DNA of 64,000 nt from Clavulina sp. PMI_390 (GCA_015039315.1 WIDE01000060.1:52593-116592); one strand, 5' to 3'. Numbered from the stretch's first letter, positions 34,801 through 46,766 are shown. A program made the numbers and translations. The notes: generated by a model from the sequence alone, not told the origin.

Positions 34801-35645
34801 TGCCTTGGTGCGTGTGCTGAATGTTTATGGCTGGATTCGTGTCCCGTAAGCTTACTGCCTGATCAGTCCTTAATCCAACCATCAAGTTTATGTACATCCG
34901 GCGGAACTGGCCGGCCGCTGAACAAGAACATGCACGGAATAACCTCTGGATACTGGTAAGCACATTGTTAACGCGTGATTCTTATCAAATGTGACCTCAT
35001 CCCGGAATATGCCAAAGTTTCAAGAATATTATACTGAACCTGATGAGGGAGACCGTGGGGCATTGACCACAAACTTGGGTCAAGGTATGTTATCATTAAT
35101 ACCATTTTCAAATTTTCACTCACGGAAACGCTAAATTTTTCCAAAGCGTCACCCCAAAAGGCTGATGGTTATGCGTCAGCATGGATGCGCGATGCAAGCC
35201 GAGCTGTGGCTCCGAAAACAAAGCCTCAAAGCGCGGAAGAAAGGGCTGTCGCCGAGTTCACTAACTATCTGGATACGGATCCAGCAACGAGCGCCTCTGA
35301 TATTATTGCATGGTGGGGTGTAAGTAACCCGTTCTCTGCGCTCCAATTTGGCTGCTGACTAGAATTGATCAGATCCACTCCACCTCGTATCGTACATGGG
35401 CCCTGATTGCCCGAGACTATCTGGCAATTCAGGGCTCTGCTGTGTCATGTGAACGAGCGTTTTCCAGTAGTGGGCTCACAGGTACTGATCGTCGTAACGC
35501 GCTATCGCCTGATACTTTCCAGGCATTGCAGCTTCTAAAGCATGCATATCGATCCTCAGTTCTGAATGTGTCGGCTGGGCCGGAGGAGAATGAGGACGAC
35601 AATTTTCTCGAGGCTGATGACGAGGGTGATGTGGACGAAGACTGA
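31862..35645 (+). CDS. hAT transposase (BED finger, hATC domain), apparently intact
   Basis: Eighteen exons can be chained without a stop (932 aa): 31862-31993, 32068-32223, 32285-32641, 32694-32815, 32884-32946, 32999-33088, 33141-33237, 33303-33458, 33507-33734, 33786-33931, 33987-34146, 34201-34344, 34403-34534, 34594-34807, 34867-34955, 35018-35084, 35147-35319, 35373-35645. The BED finger is GYVCQGCVLQKKHAFHTGNV followed by T-A-R-R-T-H-I-R-R. The catalytic core has FAFDSWTSRAFVAYMAITAH (first Asp) and GWFTSDNASNN (second Asp); the C-terminus has SAVSCERAFSSSGLTGTDRR (hATC, with the third acidic residue region). Three introns start with GC (after 31993, 32946 and 33734). The first of these is the least sure, as another acceptor near 32109 also keeps the frame. 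The N-terminus is otherwise Ser/Pro-rich. Confidence 0.88.
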
Positions 35646-35702
35646 TAGTAAATATATTTCGGTAGTATAGCGCAATACAGTTAACATATTTACAAAATTA
35701 AG

Positions 35703-35841
35703 TCGGTTCACAGAGGTTCTGAACCCAAACCTAACCGAACCGAACCTGAACCGGCGCTTATGTGAACCGAACCAAACCGAACCTTGGGTTCGGTTCGAGG
35801 TTCGCCAGAATCACCAAAAAAACCGAACCGAACCGAACCGT
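35703..35841. repeat. Right subterminal GGTTCG/CGAACC repeat array
   Basis: Same hexamers as the left array, ending in four consecutive ACCGA/ACCG units just inside the terminal repeat. It starts about 58 bp after the transposase stop codon. Confidence 0.85.
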
Positions 35842-35851
35842 GGCAGCACTA
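35832..35851 (-). repeat. hAT right terminal inverted repeat
   Basis: Read on the minus strand it begins TAGTGCTGCCACGGTTCGG, the partner of the left end at 30885. Confidence 0.95.
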
Positions 35852-35859
35852 CCTTTGCA
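35852..35859. repeat. Target-site duplication, right copy
   Basis: CCTTTGCA, identical to 30877-30884. Confidence 0.95.
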
Positions 35860-36862
35860 TCATCTGCTCCCTCTTGAGATTGCCAGGGGAGGGGCAAGTC
35901 CTGTGCATCTTTATGTTCATGATGAGTACGAAGACCCTTGTGAAGTCGCCTGGTACTGGGAATCAATAAAAGACAGTGTCTGCTCTCTACAGACACGGCT
36001 GCAAACACTGGTGATCACTAGTGACGGAAGCTGCCACACCCCGCCATTAGGCTTCCTCTTAAGCGAACAACTCCTCCCTGCCCTCAAAACCCTCATTCTA
36101 TCAATCGATGGAAATTCCTCTTCGGCTATATCGATAGATCTTCGAGGCGCATCGGCTCTCGAGACCTGCATTATGGAGATAAATAGCACTTCCCTATCCT
36201 CCATTATTTGCCATCCCAACGCCCGTATTCGCGAGCTTGAGATCGATGGAAACATCATTGAAAGTGATTTATATAATCTGGTGGTTGCTTGTCAACTCTC
36301 CCTTGACTCATTCCATTGGACTCCTCGGGAGACACCTGACAATACACTTCTCCTCCCCCTTCAAACGGCGCCCCGGCTAGCTAAATTACGAGATCTATAT
36401 CTGAATGATGTATCGTTAAGATCATCTTTCAACCCACTGCGATGCCTGATGCCAAATCTTGCCATGTTCTCTTTATCCTTTTCATCGGACTTGGGTGTGG
36501 ATTTAGGTGCAACATCCTTCCCCTCGCTATCGGCCGTTCGAATTTGGGGTAGGAATTTACCCGAAGCTATCATCGAACCATTCTTCAGGGCCAACCATAC
36601 TATACGTGAGATCACAGCCCACGTGAAGGTTGCGCATATCGCGCAGATTTTCAGGGATGCGGACCCAATACAAGGGGAGCTGCTACCAAATCTGCGCCGT
36701 ATCATGTTTTCCCGAGGATCAGCATATCCGGAAGACATGTTGTCGATGCTTGAGGTCGGTCGCCGCCAACATCAATTCCAACTTTGTTTTGAAGAGAAAC
36801 CGTACGGTTTTGATAAACAACTTTTTGAAGAAAATAGCGATATTGTGGTTATGAACTTTTGA

Positions 36863-37574
36863 TCATATAACCTGTTGGTGCTGTCCAATCATGACTGCAT
36901 TGTACCTGTATCAAAGATCAAACAAGTCATCCGATCTCCCTCAGAACACGCATATATATTATTCCTTGCAGCGGATATCCCGTCGTCCACCTGCTTGAAA
37001 GCTTCAAGTTATCCCTCTAAATACCTCTAAAGGCCGTTGGTAGACAAGAAATCCAAGCCACGAGGGAGAGAATATCGACGCTTCCAAGAACCATCACAAG
37101 CTTCAAATCTTTGCTTGCCCATGCGCGAACAGAGCTACATTCGATTAGCCCAGGCATGGCTTAGGAGCTCTTGGGTGCATCACTCACTCTTGGTAGCTTA
37201 TGTCGCCAGCTTACAGATTAATCAACAGGCTAGAGCTTGACCGAGGTAATCACATGTTTTCCATTGCAATCATACTAGCTACTACTCCGCTAGTACTTTA
37301 GATGTCCTTAGTTTTGAAGACGTTTTTCGGAGGATTTTGGGATGAAAATACGCAGAAAGGAAGAGAAAAGCCCAGCAAGTCGTACGGATGAAATGAACCG
37401 GGGAAAAAACGAAACAACGAGAAATAAGCAAGTCAACGAACGCGTGGGCAGCCCAGAAGGCAGTCAGGCACGGATTGCGTGCAGAGATCGTACAATTACA
37501 AAGGTGAAGAAGAATTGAGCATAAAAGCCGAATCGAAATACGCGAGAATATTCGAATATTGTTTTCAGTGTTCC
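36863..37574. other. Convergent intergenic region
   Basis: 712 bp between the stop of the split F-box gene and the stop of NBR1 on the minus strand. Short frames only, with no motif; presumably two 3' UTRs plus spacer. Confidence 0.45.
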
Positions 37575-40500
37575 CTACATATCGTCATCATCGACAAAGA
37601 CAAACTCCCCGGATGGCACGCGGTGGAGTTCGCCGGTGGGGCGCGCGGCATCCTCCCATACACTCGAGCCAGAAGTGGACCACGTTGGTGAGGACGAGCG
37701 AAGCGTCGACGGGGAGAGCAAGAGGCTGTCCTCGCGAGCGACGTCAGTATGGATGGGGGCGGGCGTAGCGGGAGTAGAGTTGGCAACGTCCTGAGGGGCC
37801 GCAGCGGGCATCATGACGATGGACGATGACGACATGGACGAGTTGGCGGAATCCTCAACGGTGATACTACAAGAAAGAGAGTTAGTCGCACATTCTCGTG
37901 GGCAGATGGTAGAAGAGAGTAAAACGACGTACTCGCACCACAACTGGTCACCGAAAATATTTCCATCCACACCCTCCCTGAGGCGCCAGTAGCTAACCCA
38001 CCTGCCCTCACCAGGAGCCTTCATATCTGCCTCAACATCAACACTCTCACCAGGCTCGACGCGACCGACTGGGTAGTCAAACAGGCACAGACGACGCCCA
38101 TTCTCAGTCTCCGATGGGGCAAAGCGGTTGCCGCCCATGAAGCTCAGAACCGTGTTCTCAGGCCACGCAATGAGACCATCATTCTTGACGCGCCACGACT
38201 TGACGAATTCGGCACCAGCAGGGAACAGGTGACCATCGTCGATGCTGTTATCAGCGACGAAGGCAGCACTGAGCGTTGGGGGTGCAGGAGTAGGAATGAC
38301 GACAGGCTCGATCATCTCAGGAGCAGCGATCTGGGGGGTCGCAGGGACAGAGGAGGGAATGAGCGGCTGGGTAGCAAGCTCTTCATTGGGAGCATCCATG
38401 AACGTGGCGGGGTTGACAGCGCGAGACGACTCGATAAGGTAGCCGCCATCGAGCACGGGCTCGGCAACAGCCTGGACAGGCTCTGCGTGCATCATCACTG
38501 GCTCCTCAGTCGGAACCTGAGGGAAGTCGATCTCGAGCTGAGGACGAGGGATCATAACCTCGACATGGGGACGCTCGCCCTCTGCGCGACCCTTGCCCTT
38601 ATCAAGCTTCTCGGTCTTGACCTCAATTTCAGGCTCAGACATCTCCTCGTCCATCTTCGCCTCGGTGGGCTGGACGGGTGTAGGAGCACGGGGAGCGACT
38701 GGGACGGGAGGAGCGAAGAACATTGCTGAACCCAACTCGGCACGCTCGTACTTCAGGCCGCTCTTGTTGACAAACTCGAAGACCTTCGAGTAGTCGTAGG
38801 TGCGACCACCGACGTAATCGTGCTTGAACTTGACAAGGGGATGGTCGACTGGGTGAACGGGGATGGGCAGAGCCTCGCAGTGCGCGCACAAGTCAACGTC
38901 TGCACACATTGGGTGGAGACACTAATGGAGAGAAGAAAATGAGTTTGGTTTGTCCTCCAATGAATAGTCATGAGAAGCGGGAGAACAAACCTTGTAACGA
39001 ATGCCAATGATGTGAGTCTTGCAAGAGTTGCAGATGGCAGGGTGCACATCCGTGAATTGCTCCGTCGGTGACATGATGTCCTTCGGCTTGGTGACCTTGA
39101 CAAAGGCATGGTGCGGGTGTTGCTCCTTGGTAATCCTACAAATCAGATATCAGGAGTCAGTTTCTGAGAATCATCGAAACAGGTGAATGGGAGAAACTCA
39201 CGTGAAGCACGATGCACAGACATCATAATCCGGGCACCTAGTGCACTTGAAGCGCACACCAACAATACGGCTCTCGCACATATCGCACGTTGCGTTGTGG
39301 CCTTCCTCTGCACCAGTGGATGGCGCAGTAGTATCAAAGGTAGGAGCAGGAGCAGGGACAGAGGCAGGAGTAGAAGCAGCCGTAGTCGAATCCTCGCGTC
39401 CGCGCCTCACCCAAATCTCACCAGGCTCCGTAAACTTGACAAACTTGTGCGCTCCTCCACGATGAGCCGCGCGCACCTCCTGCTTGGCGAAGCACGCCGA
39501 GCAAAAGTCAAAGTCGACGCAGTCAACGCACTTCCAGCGGACATTGTCGATGTCCTGGCGGCACGCATCGCAGAATGCGTTGTGGCGGATCTTACCGCCA
39601 CGACGACCATGGCGGCTGCTGCCAACGATGCTTGCGGAGCGAGTCTGACCTTCGACTTCGTCGGGCGTGGGGAGCTCTTGCTCGGCCTCATCGTACACGA
39701 CGTGCACCTGTACACGACGCAGAGGGTCATGCAGCGCTACAAACTCGTGCTCAAGCGGATGCTGTCCACGGCGCTCAACAACGCAAGTAGAGCACATATC
39801 GTAGTCGGCACAGTCGAGGCACTTGAAGCGAATGCCGCGGATCGGCTGAGACGAGTCGGGGCACGCGTCGCAGTGGGCCGGGTGAGCGGGCTGCTTCTTC
39901 GCATTCGCATTTGCATTTGTGTTCGAGTCCGAAGCAGAGGGCGTGGACGCGTCACCGGCAGACGGGGCGGGAACGCGGTGATGATGGCCATGATGACCAC
40001 CATGTCGGCTGGCCCTCCTCTCCGCTCTGGCCTTCCGCCTTTGCTCTCTTTCGCCCGCACGATCGCGGACCTCAGCGAGCAATGAACCTTGTGCAGGAGT
40101 AACAGCCTCTGAGGCGCTGGTAGCAGCGCTGGTTGCAGCTTCGCGCGAATAGTTGACAAACTCTTGGATGCCGCGGCGAAGAGTGTCAATAGGGTTGGCT
40201 GACGGATTGAAGAGCCCGGGAAGAGCAATGGGGACATCACGAGGGTTGGCATGATGCTGGAAGGCATGCTCGAGACGGTGAGCACCGCGGTAGTTGGTGT
40301 AGCAGTTGTCGCACTGTGAACGAGAAAAGTCAGCTTCAAGCTATCAGACAAACCAGATAAGAAAGAAACATACGAGGTCATAGTCTGCGCAAACTCCACA
40401 CTTATGCCTCACACCGACAATGCGCTTCTGGCAGTTGTCGCACGTCGCAGGATGGACAGCATGTCCACCAGTGGGGATCTTGGCACTCTTCTCAGACGAA

Positions 40501-43054
40501 GGAGTGGAAGAAACAGCAGCGACCGCAGGAGGCATCAACTTGTGGAAGTGATGGTAGAGCGAATGGTTCTCCTTGGCGTTGCGCTCAGTGACGCATGAAT
40601 GGCAGAGGTCAAAGTTGGCACAGTTGGAGCACTAATTTCAGATAGAACAAATTAGTATGACGAACGGGGAAGGAATAGCTGGGAAAGCAGAGCACGAACC
40701 TTGTATCGCGTACCCTTGACAAGCTGACCACAATGGTCGCAATAGACACCACGATGCACACCCTCGACAGTGTTATCACTATCCGCTCCAGTCTCCATCG
40801 CCTGCTTCTCACTTTCGCGCTCGAGCGCTTGCACCAAGCTAAGCTCGCTCATGCCGTTCCTGGAGAGCGTCTCGTTGAGCACATCCACAAAGCCCGTGAT
40901 AAGATCTTTAACCTCTTCGGACGCAGTGCTAGTGGTGCTGATCATAGAAGGCGTGCGAGTAGGCACAGCGGGCAAGCGCAGTGGAGTATTAAAGGAAGGA
41001 GTGGCGTTCGCAGGCGTCGTCGCAGCACTCACGGGGCGCACAGGCGTCACGATCGGCGTAGGTGTAGCAATGCGCACCAGCTCTTCTCGCTCAGCAGCAG
41101 AAGCAGACGCTGCGCTGTTATTCTTCTCGTCCTTCTCCTTCTCTTGCACTTCGCGATCGCGCAGTGCGTTCGCCAAGGCATCATGGACCGGCGCGGGCCG
41201 CAGCGCGCCGCGCGGTGGGCTCGATGGGCGAGGCCAGAATGGCGTCAAGTACGGCGCAGCGCTGGTGCTTGGGTTCGGGCCGGAGTACGAGAGTGGACCC
41301 ATTGGGATAGGGTTCGGGTGCTCCGAGGGAACGTGGTTGGGCTGCACTTGGATAGGAGGGGTCGAGATTGTGATACCCTCCCCAATGGTGTTGTTGCTGC
41401 TATCGGAGCTACGCCAGTTAGGCCTCATGAACGCACCCATAGGTGGGAAAGGAGGTGGTGGTGGGGGAGGGTAGCGAGGGGGATTGAATGCCATGCCTCC
41501 TCGGGGCGCAGGAGCAACTGATCCCCAAGGGGGGAAGGGAAGACCTGTTGCAGGATGAGGGGGCGGGGGAGGCGGGATCGGAAGAGGGCGATCGCCGACA
41601 CCAGCAGCACGCTCGACTGGCTCATTCACTCCACTCTCAGCAGCTGCGGGAGGTGGGGGTGGTGGAGGAGGCGGGGGAGGCGAAGAAGTACGCCACGCTG
41701 GGCCCGACAAACCTGGCATCGGATACCCACCTGGCATCAAGCTAGGCAAAGGCGGCAATGGAGGTGGGGGAGGCGGGCTGGGAGGACGCACGAACGGCAT
41801 CTCGCGGTCACTTGAATCATCCTGACCGGGGAATCGGCCGGGGATTCCAAAGTGTGGAGGCATAGGCGGGGGTCCAGGGGGACCAGGACGACCACGGTGA
41901 GGCGGATGAGCAGGATAATCACCACCATGACCGAAACGGTGGTGACGACCACGTCCTTGGATGAACGGTACATCGAAAGCGCCGGGGGCGGCTGGCGGAG
42001 CAGGAGGGAAGCCCAAGCGCTGCTGGTGTCGCCAGGCCCACGAATTCTCACGAGCGCGAGGGCCGTTAGCTGCGGCGACGCCCGCGTTGACTCGATCGCT
42101 CAAAGAACGCAAAAGCTGATCGCCTCGCTCGCGACGATGGTGGTGGAGAGGATGGTGACCACCAAACGTCGGCGGAGCACGGAGACTCTGGGAATGACGG
42201 CCGCGACCGCGGAAGAGGGGCTCTAGGCCGGCGGGAGCTGCATTTCGCTCGTCATTAGAGGCACTGTGAGGCTGGTTGGCGCGGTCCATGTCCTCGTCCT
42301 CGTCATCTTCGTCACCAGTGAGCCCAAAGCGGATGGGGCCAGTGCGTGTGGCGGTGGCCGGGCCACCAGAGCCGAGGTTGACGTGTTCATCGCCGTCAGA
42401 GCCCACGGCAGGAACTGGGGCAGACACATGACGATGGCGACGGCCGATGCGAGCCTCGTCTTCAGTATCAGTGTGCATTGGAGACAGCTGGTTGTTGACA
42501 TTGATAATGTTGTTGTTGTCGTTGTCGTCTTCGTTATCATCGACGCTAGGCGCCGCACCGCCCATTCGGCTGAGGAACTCTGCGAACGACACATCTCGGC
42601 GCTCTTGTTCGCTTTCTTCGCTAGGGCCTGGTTGAGCACCAACGCCAGTGACGTGGGTCTCGAGGTCGGGGTGAAGCTGGCCTTGGGCGGGCTCCTTGCG
42701 TCTGGGGACATCGATGATTGTACACTTGAGGACACCGCCTTTGCGGTGGGTGGGCACAAATGGCTGCACGGCCGCATCGTACTGTTCCGCGGAAGCAACT
42801 TCGATGGAAATTAGGATACGACCAGTCGATGGGTCGTCACGATGACTGAGCAAGAGGTGCGAGAGTACATAGGAACCGGGAAGCTGGAAGGACTTGTAAA
42901 GCTATCGGTGGGATAGAAGAGATCAGAGTTAGTGCATTAACGACATTTGGGGCGAGAAACGTACCTGGGCATGGATTTCGTGCCAGTCAGGGAAGGTCGG
43001 GAACGCAAACTTGCGCGTCGTGCCCCGATATTCGGCCTTGACGATGAACGCCAT
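37575..43054 (-). CDS. NBR1: NBR1-type selective autophagy receptor with six ZZ fingers
   Basis: NBR1 links cargo to Atg8 on autophagosomes. Minus-strand exons: 43054-42965, 42901-40700, 40631-40374, 40313-39202, 39135-38991, 38921-37933, 37866-37575 (1695 aa). The N-terminal about 100 residues look like a PB1 domain (FIVKAEYRGTTRKFAFPTFP, basic Lys and Arg-Lys). A very long disordered region rich in Asp/Asn, then Pro and Gly, follows. Six ZZ zinc fingers come next; each has the C-x2-C ... C-x2-C core (YCDHCGQLVKGTRYKC; TCDNCQKRIVGVRHKC; HCDACPDSSQPIRGIRFKC; FCDACRQDIDNVRWKC; TCDMCESRIVGVRFKC; ICNSCKTHIIGIRYKC). The four-Trp (FW) domain is FVKSWRVKNDGLIAWP to VSYWRLREGVDGNIFGDQLW. The last residues, SGEFVFVDDDDM, form an LIR-like motif (F-V-F-V before an acidic run). 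Introns fall inside or next to finger codons, as in a multiplied domain. Confidence 0.93.
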
Positions 43055-43985
43055 AGTCCGGAGGTTACAGAAATAAGAGGGGAAGCCTTATCAAAAGAGA
43101 CTGAGATTGTTGAGAATTTCAGTCTTTTATAAGAAGGAAAGAGATGGTGGGGAGGAGGAGGGAGGAGACGCGGCGTTCGCTTGTGACACTTGTCAAGCTG
43201 TGGCGCAGTTCAGTTCCCACGGTACTTATCTCGGCATCCTCTTGTGCGATGCATATGGGACTCGAATTGATATTGCAATGTAATTATGAATTTATGATAA
43301 CTGAGAGTCTCGGTCTGCGCAGGGACACAACATCTACAGTCTTCTTCAGCTACCTTCAACACCGACACACACCTCTCCAACATCGTGCATAGAAGCTTAC
43401 GACGTAAGCGGGGTATTCGTAATCCAACTGCAACCAACAAATGACGAAACAGGAGAGCGGCATCCGCCACACATGCAAAAAGAAAAGAAAAGAAGCACGC
43501 GTTAGAACTCCTCTGGAACGTAATCGAGAATAGCGATCGAGGAAAAAGAGGAGAAGGCGAAGGAGAGGCACAAGGCCCAAGGCACAAAACGAGTCAGAGC
43601 AATGTGGAAACTCACCGAACAAAGAGATCGAGCGCAGCCTCACTGCGCGCAGCGGACGCAGGCGACGCGCGTCAAACATCCGAGTCAACCAACACCACCC
43701 GCATCAAGCGTAGGTTCATAGGAGTCGAATAGAGTAATATAATGCAATGAGTCAGCCGATCATGTCAAAACAGGGGCAAGCCAATCAACCATCGAAAAAA
43801 TGCAGTGCACCAACGAAAATCGTGGCCAAGTCTAACGTCGAGATCATCCGTAACCACAACCGGACGAGACAATCTTGGCTAGACGGTGAAGAAACGACAA
43901 GAAAATCGTGGAAAGAAAACACCGTGGAGGTTCGAGGAGCCAGTTACGAGGGCACGAAAGAATCCCGGCGGCTTGTGCTCCGCTC
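43055..43985. other. Intergenic region upstream of NBR1
   Basis: 931 bp between the NBR1 start and the stop of the next minus-strand gene. It should include the NBR1 promoter and the carboxypeptidase 3' UTR. The frames present are short and rich in Arg/Lys/Ser without motifs. A 16-A tract lies just beyond, in the last carboxypeptidase intron (44150-44165). Confidence 0.45.
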
Positions 43986-46766
43986 CTAAGGCGATAATTG
44001 CGTCTCACTGAAAGGAGAGCGGCTCACTGGGAGACTCGTAGTCGTTGAAACTCTACTCCTTTTACTCAGGGTGCACGCATAGTAGGGTGGTGCAACGTGC
44101 CGAGATACACCACCCCTCATCGTTTCATTTTGCGCCCAACGGGAAATGAAAAAAAAAAAAAAAAATAGAACAGAAAAAGGAGAAAACGAAAGCGAGTAAC
44201 TCACGGTTGATCAAACGGCACCATGTGCCCGGCCTCATGAACCACGACATAGGTGAAATTGCCGGCAGTCTTCACTTCGCCTCCTCCAGCAGCACGCACA
44301 CGTCCGGCCACTTTGCCAGAAAGAGTGCGATATGGACCAAGTGGGGCCTTGTTAAACTCAGCCTAATGCATAGATGAACGTGAGCGCGGGCTAGCTTGTG
44401 GGTTGGAATGTGAAGAGCGGGGTGGAATTACTAACCTTGAACTTGGACTCGAGCTTCAACATCCATTGCTCGTTACCCATGCTGTGAAGCGAGAGTGACA
44501 GAAATAACGGTGACGTTGTCAGAAAGGACATGACGAACAAACACTAGCATCAGTGCTTCTGGTTGCGGAAATAGATCAAGAGCAATACGAAGACTTACAA
44601 GTTGCACATTAAGTCAGCGTTGCCTAAATTGTCCATCGCACGAGTGAGTCAGCTGCCGGATTCCATACCATGTCTGGAGGGAGAATAGATGACGTACCAG
44701 CGTAAATCAAGAACCGGATTCCGTCCTCCAGCAGCTTGGGAATAACTTCCGCACTATTGTGCATTCCATCACCCTATCATCCGGGGTTTTAGCAAGATTT
44801 CCCCCGGCTCCGTATGAAAAGGACAGTTCATCGCACCTGGAACAAAAATGCGCTATTCACATCCAAGTTGCAGCTCTTGAACTCGACGTCGCGACCATCT
44901 TCGCTCAGCACGCCAAGCTCGTGCTTGATCGTGGCATTGTTCAGGAAGGTTTCGATCCAGCCCATCTCACGGTAGCACAGGTCACCGTCCTCGGCCTTGT
45001 TGCACTTCTTGCGGACATCATATGGGTTGAGGCCGAGTTGCTTCGGGTACGCAGCGATGCGTGGCAAGAAAACACGAGGGTGGAACACATAAAATGTAAG
45101 CACAGTCGATCAATCGGCTAAATAGGTGGGACCCTACCTGGAAGGGCCCGAAGAGTTGCGAGTTGCAGTACAAGGCGGCGGGGACGCTGAAGTCACAAAA
45201 ACACAATCGCTGTCAGTATCGATCTTCTCGACGAAATGGCAATAACACAGACCATGCAAACTTGCTGCCAGAGTTGTAGCAGCTTCCCACAAGCCTCTGG
45301 CAGGTCGGAACCTTGCCCCTCAGCGCCTGGCATTGCGGACCCTCGGGGTCATCGTAGACGGGATAAGGGCCGTTGCACGCAAAGTCGGGAACGGTTCCCA
45401 TCTGGGTCTGCGGCTCAGTGAGGCCATTTCCAATGAGCACCGAGGCAAGGTTGATGGGAAGGACACGGGGAATAGGCGCAAGCGAGGACTCAGATAGGAA
45501 AGACAGAGCCTTATTGTGCTTGTGGATGGCGGAGGCGATCAGAGGTGCGTAGCGGCCACCGTAACTAGTAAGATGTGAGTGATATGATGTAGTGAGTACG
45601 GCTCAAGATATTAATCGGCTGCCAGTCTCACCTTTCAGCAGCGACGTGGAACGGCAGTTGGGAGTATTTCTTGAAACGGCCGAGGAAGAGTTGGAGGAAA
45701 GCATAGACGTCTGCGCAGCGATCAGCCTCAGGCTCGGGTGACACGAGTCATTCTCAAGAATAACACGTACCTTCAGCAGCGTCGGGAGTGTTGTTGACGG
45801 TCGTACCCTCAGAGTACGAGTAACCAACATTGACAGGCTATTTGGGTACAAGCCCGACGCATGGCCGCCTGCAGTCAGCACCTGGTGAAGCTTCATGAAT
45901 ATACTACGAGAGCAGCACACACCTGGTCGAGGAAGATCATATTGGAATGCGAGCTCCAAGAGTAGTCATTTACCTCAGTGGACTGCCCCTGATTCTTGAT
46001 AGCGCAAGGGCCAAGCTCGAAGAGAAGGCCCGTCGAACTTCATTGCAGCGGTCATTAGAGACTCAAAGGCGACAGCGAAACAGAGTTCATACCTGGAGCA
46101 GCCCGGACCACCTTGTGGAATGCCCGAGTCAACACGGGCGGCGCAGTTAATATGAAGTGAGGCTCACCATTCAACCAAAGGACAAGAGGTGCCTCAGCAG
46201 GTCTTACTCGACTCTCAAAGAACCTGAGTTTACAGAAATTTGTGTAGAACGATGAATTGGGTTAGCAACGAGGAATGATAATAACGATGACGCAAGGCTT
46301 AGGGGCAGTCCAACACGCACCAGAAGAACAAATGCTTGTCCTCAGCCACGTCCAAGTACCCACTGTACTGTAGGACGTTGGGATCGCAGATACTAGGCTG
46401 GCGCAGCCGGATCGAGTACTGCGGGAACTCCTCATGTTGAATGAGCTCGTATTTGAGCGTGTTCTCAGACATGGCCTTGAGAGGGTTCTCCTCGAGCGAG
46501 GCCCCAGCAGAGTACGTGACAAAGGTCCTAGTCTCTCCATCGACTTCCTCAGATGTCGTCTTGAGGAGCTTGGATGCCGTGAAACCCTTGGGTTTGGCAT
46601 TCGGCGCGCTCGTGTGACTGAACAGATTCGCGGCCTCCTTGCCAAGCTCCTTCAGCACATCGAACGCGCCATGGGCATCGTCATTGAGGTCAAAGCTGGG
46701 TCGCAGGGGCAGCTGAGCTGCTTGTGTAGCGCCGACGAGGGCAAGGAATGCGACGGCTGCCTTCAT
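43986..46766 (-). CDS. Serine carboxypeptidase (S10), short C-terminus
   Basis: Fourteen minus-strand exons: 46766-46321, 46223-46168, 46111-46093, 46037-45923, 45837-45771, 45710-45632, 45564-45253, 45186-45138, 45040-44837, 44773-44698, 44623-44599, 44481-44436, 44362-44205, 44007-43986 (557 aa). A signal peptide (MKAAVAFLALVGATQAA) and a propeptide with PKGFTASKLLK precede the peptidase core. Motifs: LVLWLNGGPGCSS, PVNVGYSYSEG, the nucleophile in ESYGGRYAP (Ser about 261), GNADLMCN (Asp about 478), HEAGHMVPFDQP (His about 544). The last exon adds only E-T-Q-L-S-P, so the usual C-terminal helix after the His segment is missing. Two exons are tiny (19 and 25 nt). It is a paralogue of the gene at 25433, with matching intron places. 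Carboxypeptidase Y homologues act in the vacuole or outside the cell. Confidence 0.93.

Larger units (their letters stand above)
30885..35851 (+). mobile_element. hAT-family DNA transposon, complete (4,967 bp)
   Basis: The element has matching ends: left TAGTGCTGCCGCGGTTAGG, right end (reverse complement) TAGTGCTGCCACGGTTCGG. It is flanked by an 8-bp direct repeat, CCTTTGCA, at 30877-30884 and 35852-35859. Length of target copy, end structure and the encoded BED finger plus hATC dimerisation region all say hAT superfamily. Both inner borders carry dense GGTTCG/CGAACC repeats. The insertion lies in the long exon of an F-box gene. Confidence 0.97.
30340..36862 (+). pseudogene. F-box gene, subtype A (copy 9), split by a hAT transposon
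   Basis: Exon 1 is 30340-30455 (leader MAAYLRLSGLINFLQAWHDK followed by V-P-A-N-S-E-I-F), then a 63-nt phase-2 intron. Exon 2 begins at 30519 with LRQASGELSDTLQTLRNVIS and the F-box MQLPFEILGSVFELACQP, and is interrupted at 30884 by the transposon. Coding resumes at 35860 with LLPLEIARGGASPVHLYVHD and runs to the stop at 36860-36862 with FRANHTIREITAHVKVAHIA and LLPNLRRIMFS. Leaving out the element and one target copy joins both halves in frame without any other lesion (494 aa expected), so the insertion appears young. As it stands the protein would be truncated soon after residue 160. Confidence 0.9.

Noticed and set aside
39183..40085. A 300-codon open frame on the plus strand
   Set aside because: It lies fully antisense to the ZZ-finger part of NBR1; its Arg/Ala/Leu-rich content is the mirror of Cys/Asp/Pro codons and it has no motif.
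40733..41521. Long plus-strand frames of 230-260 codons
   Set aside because: They are shadows of the Pro/Gly-rich NBR1 linker; biased GC-rich coding DNA leaves few stops in other frames.
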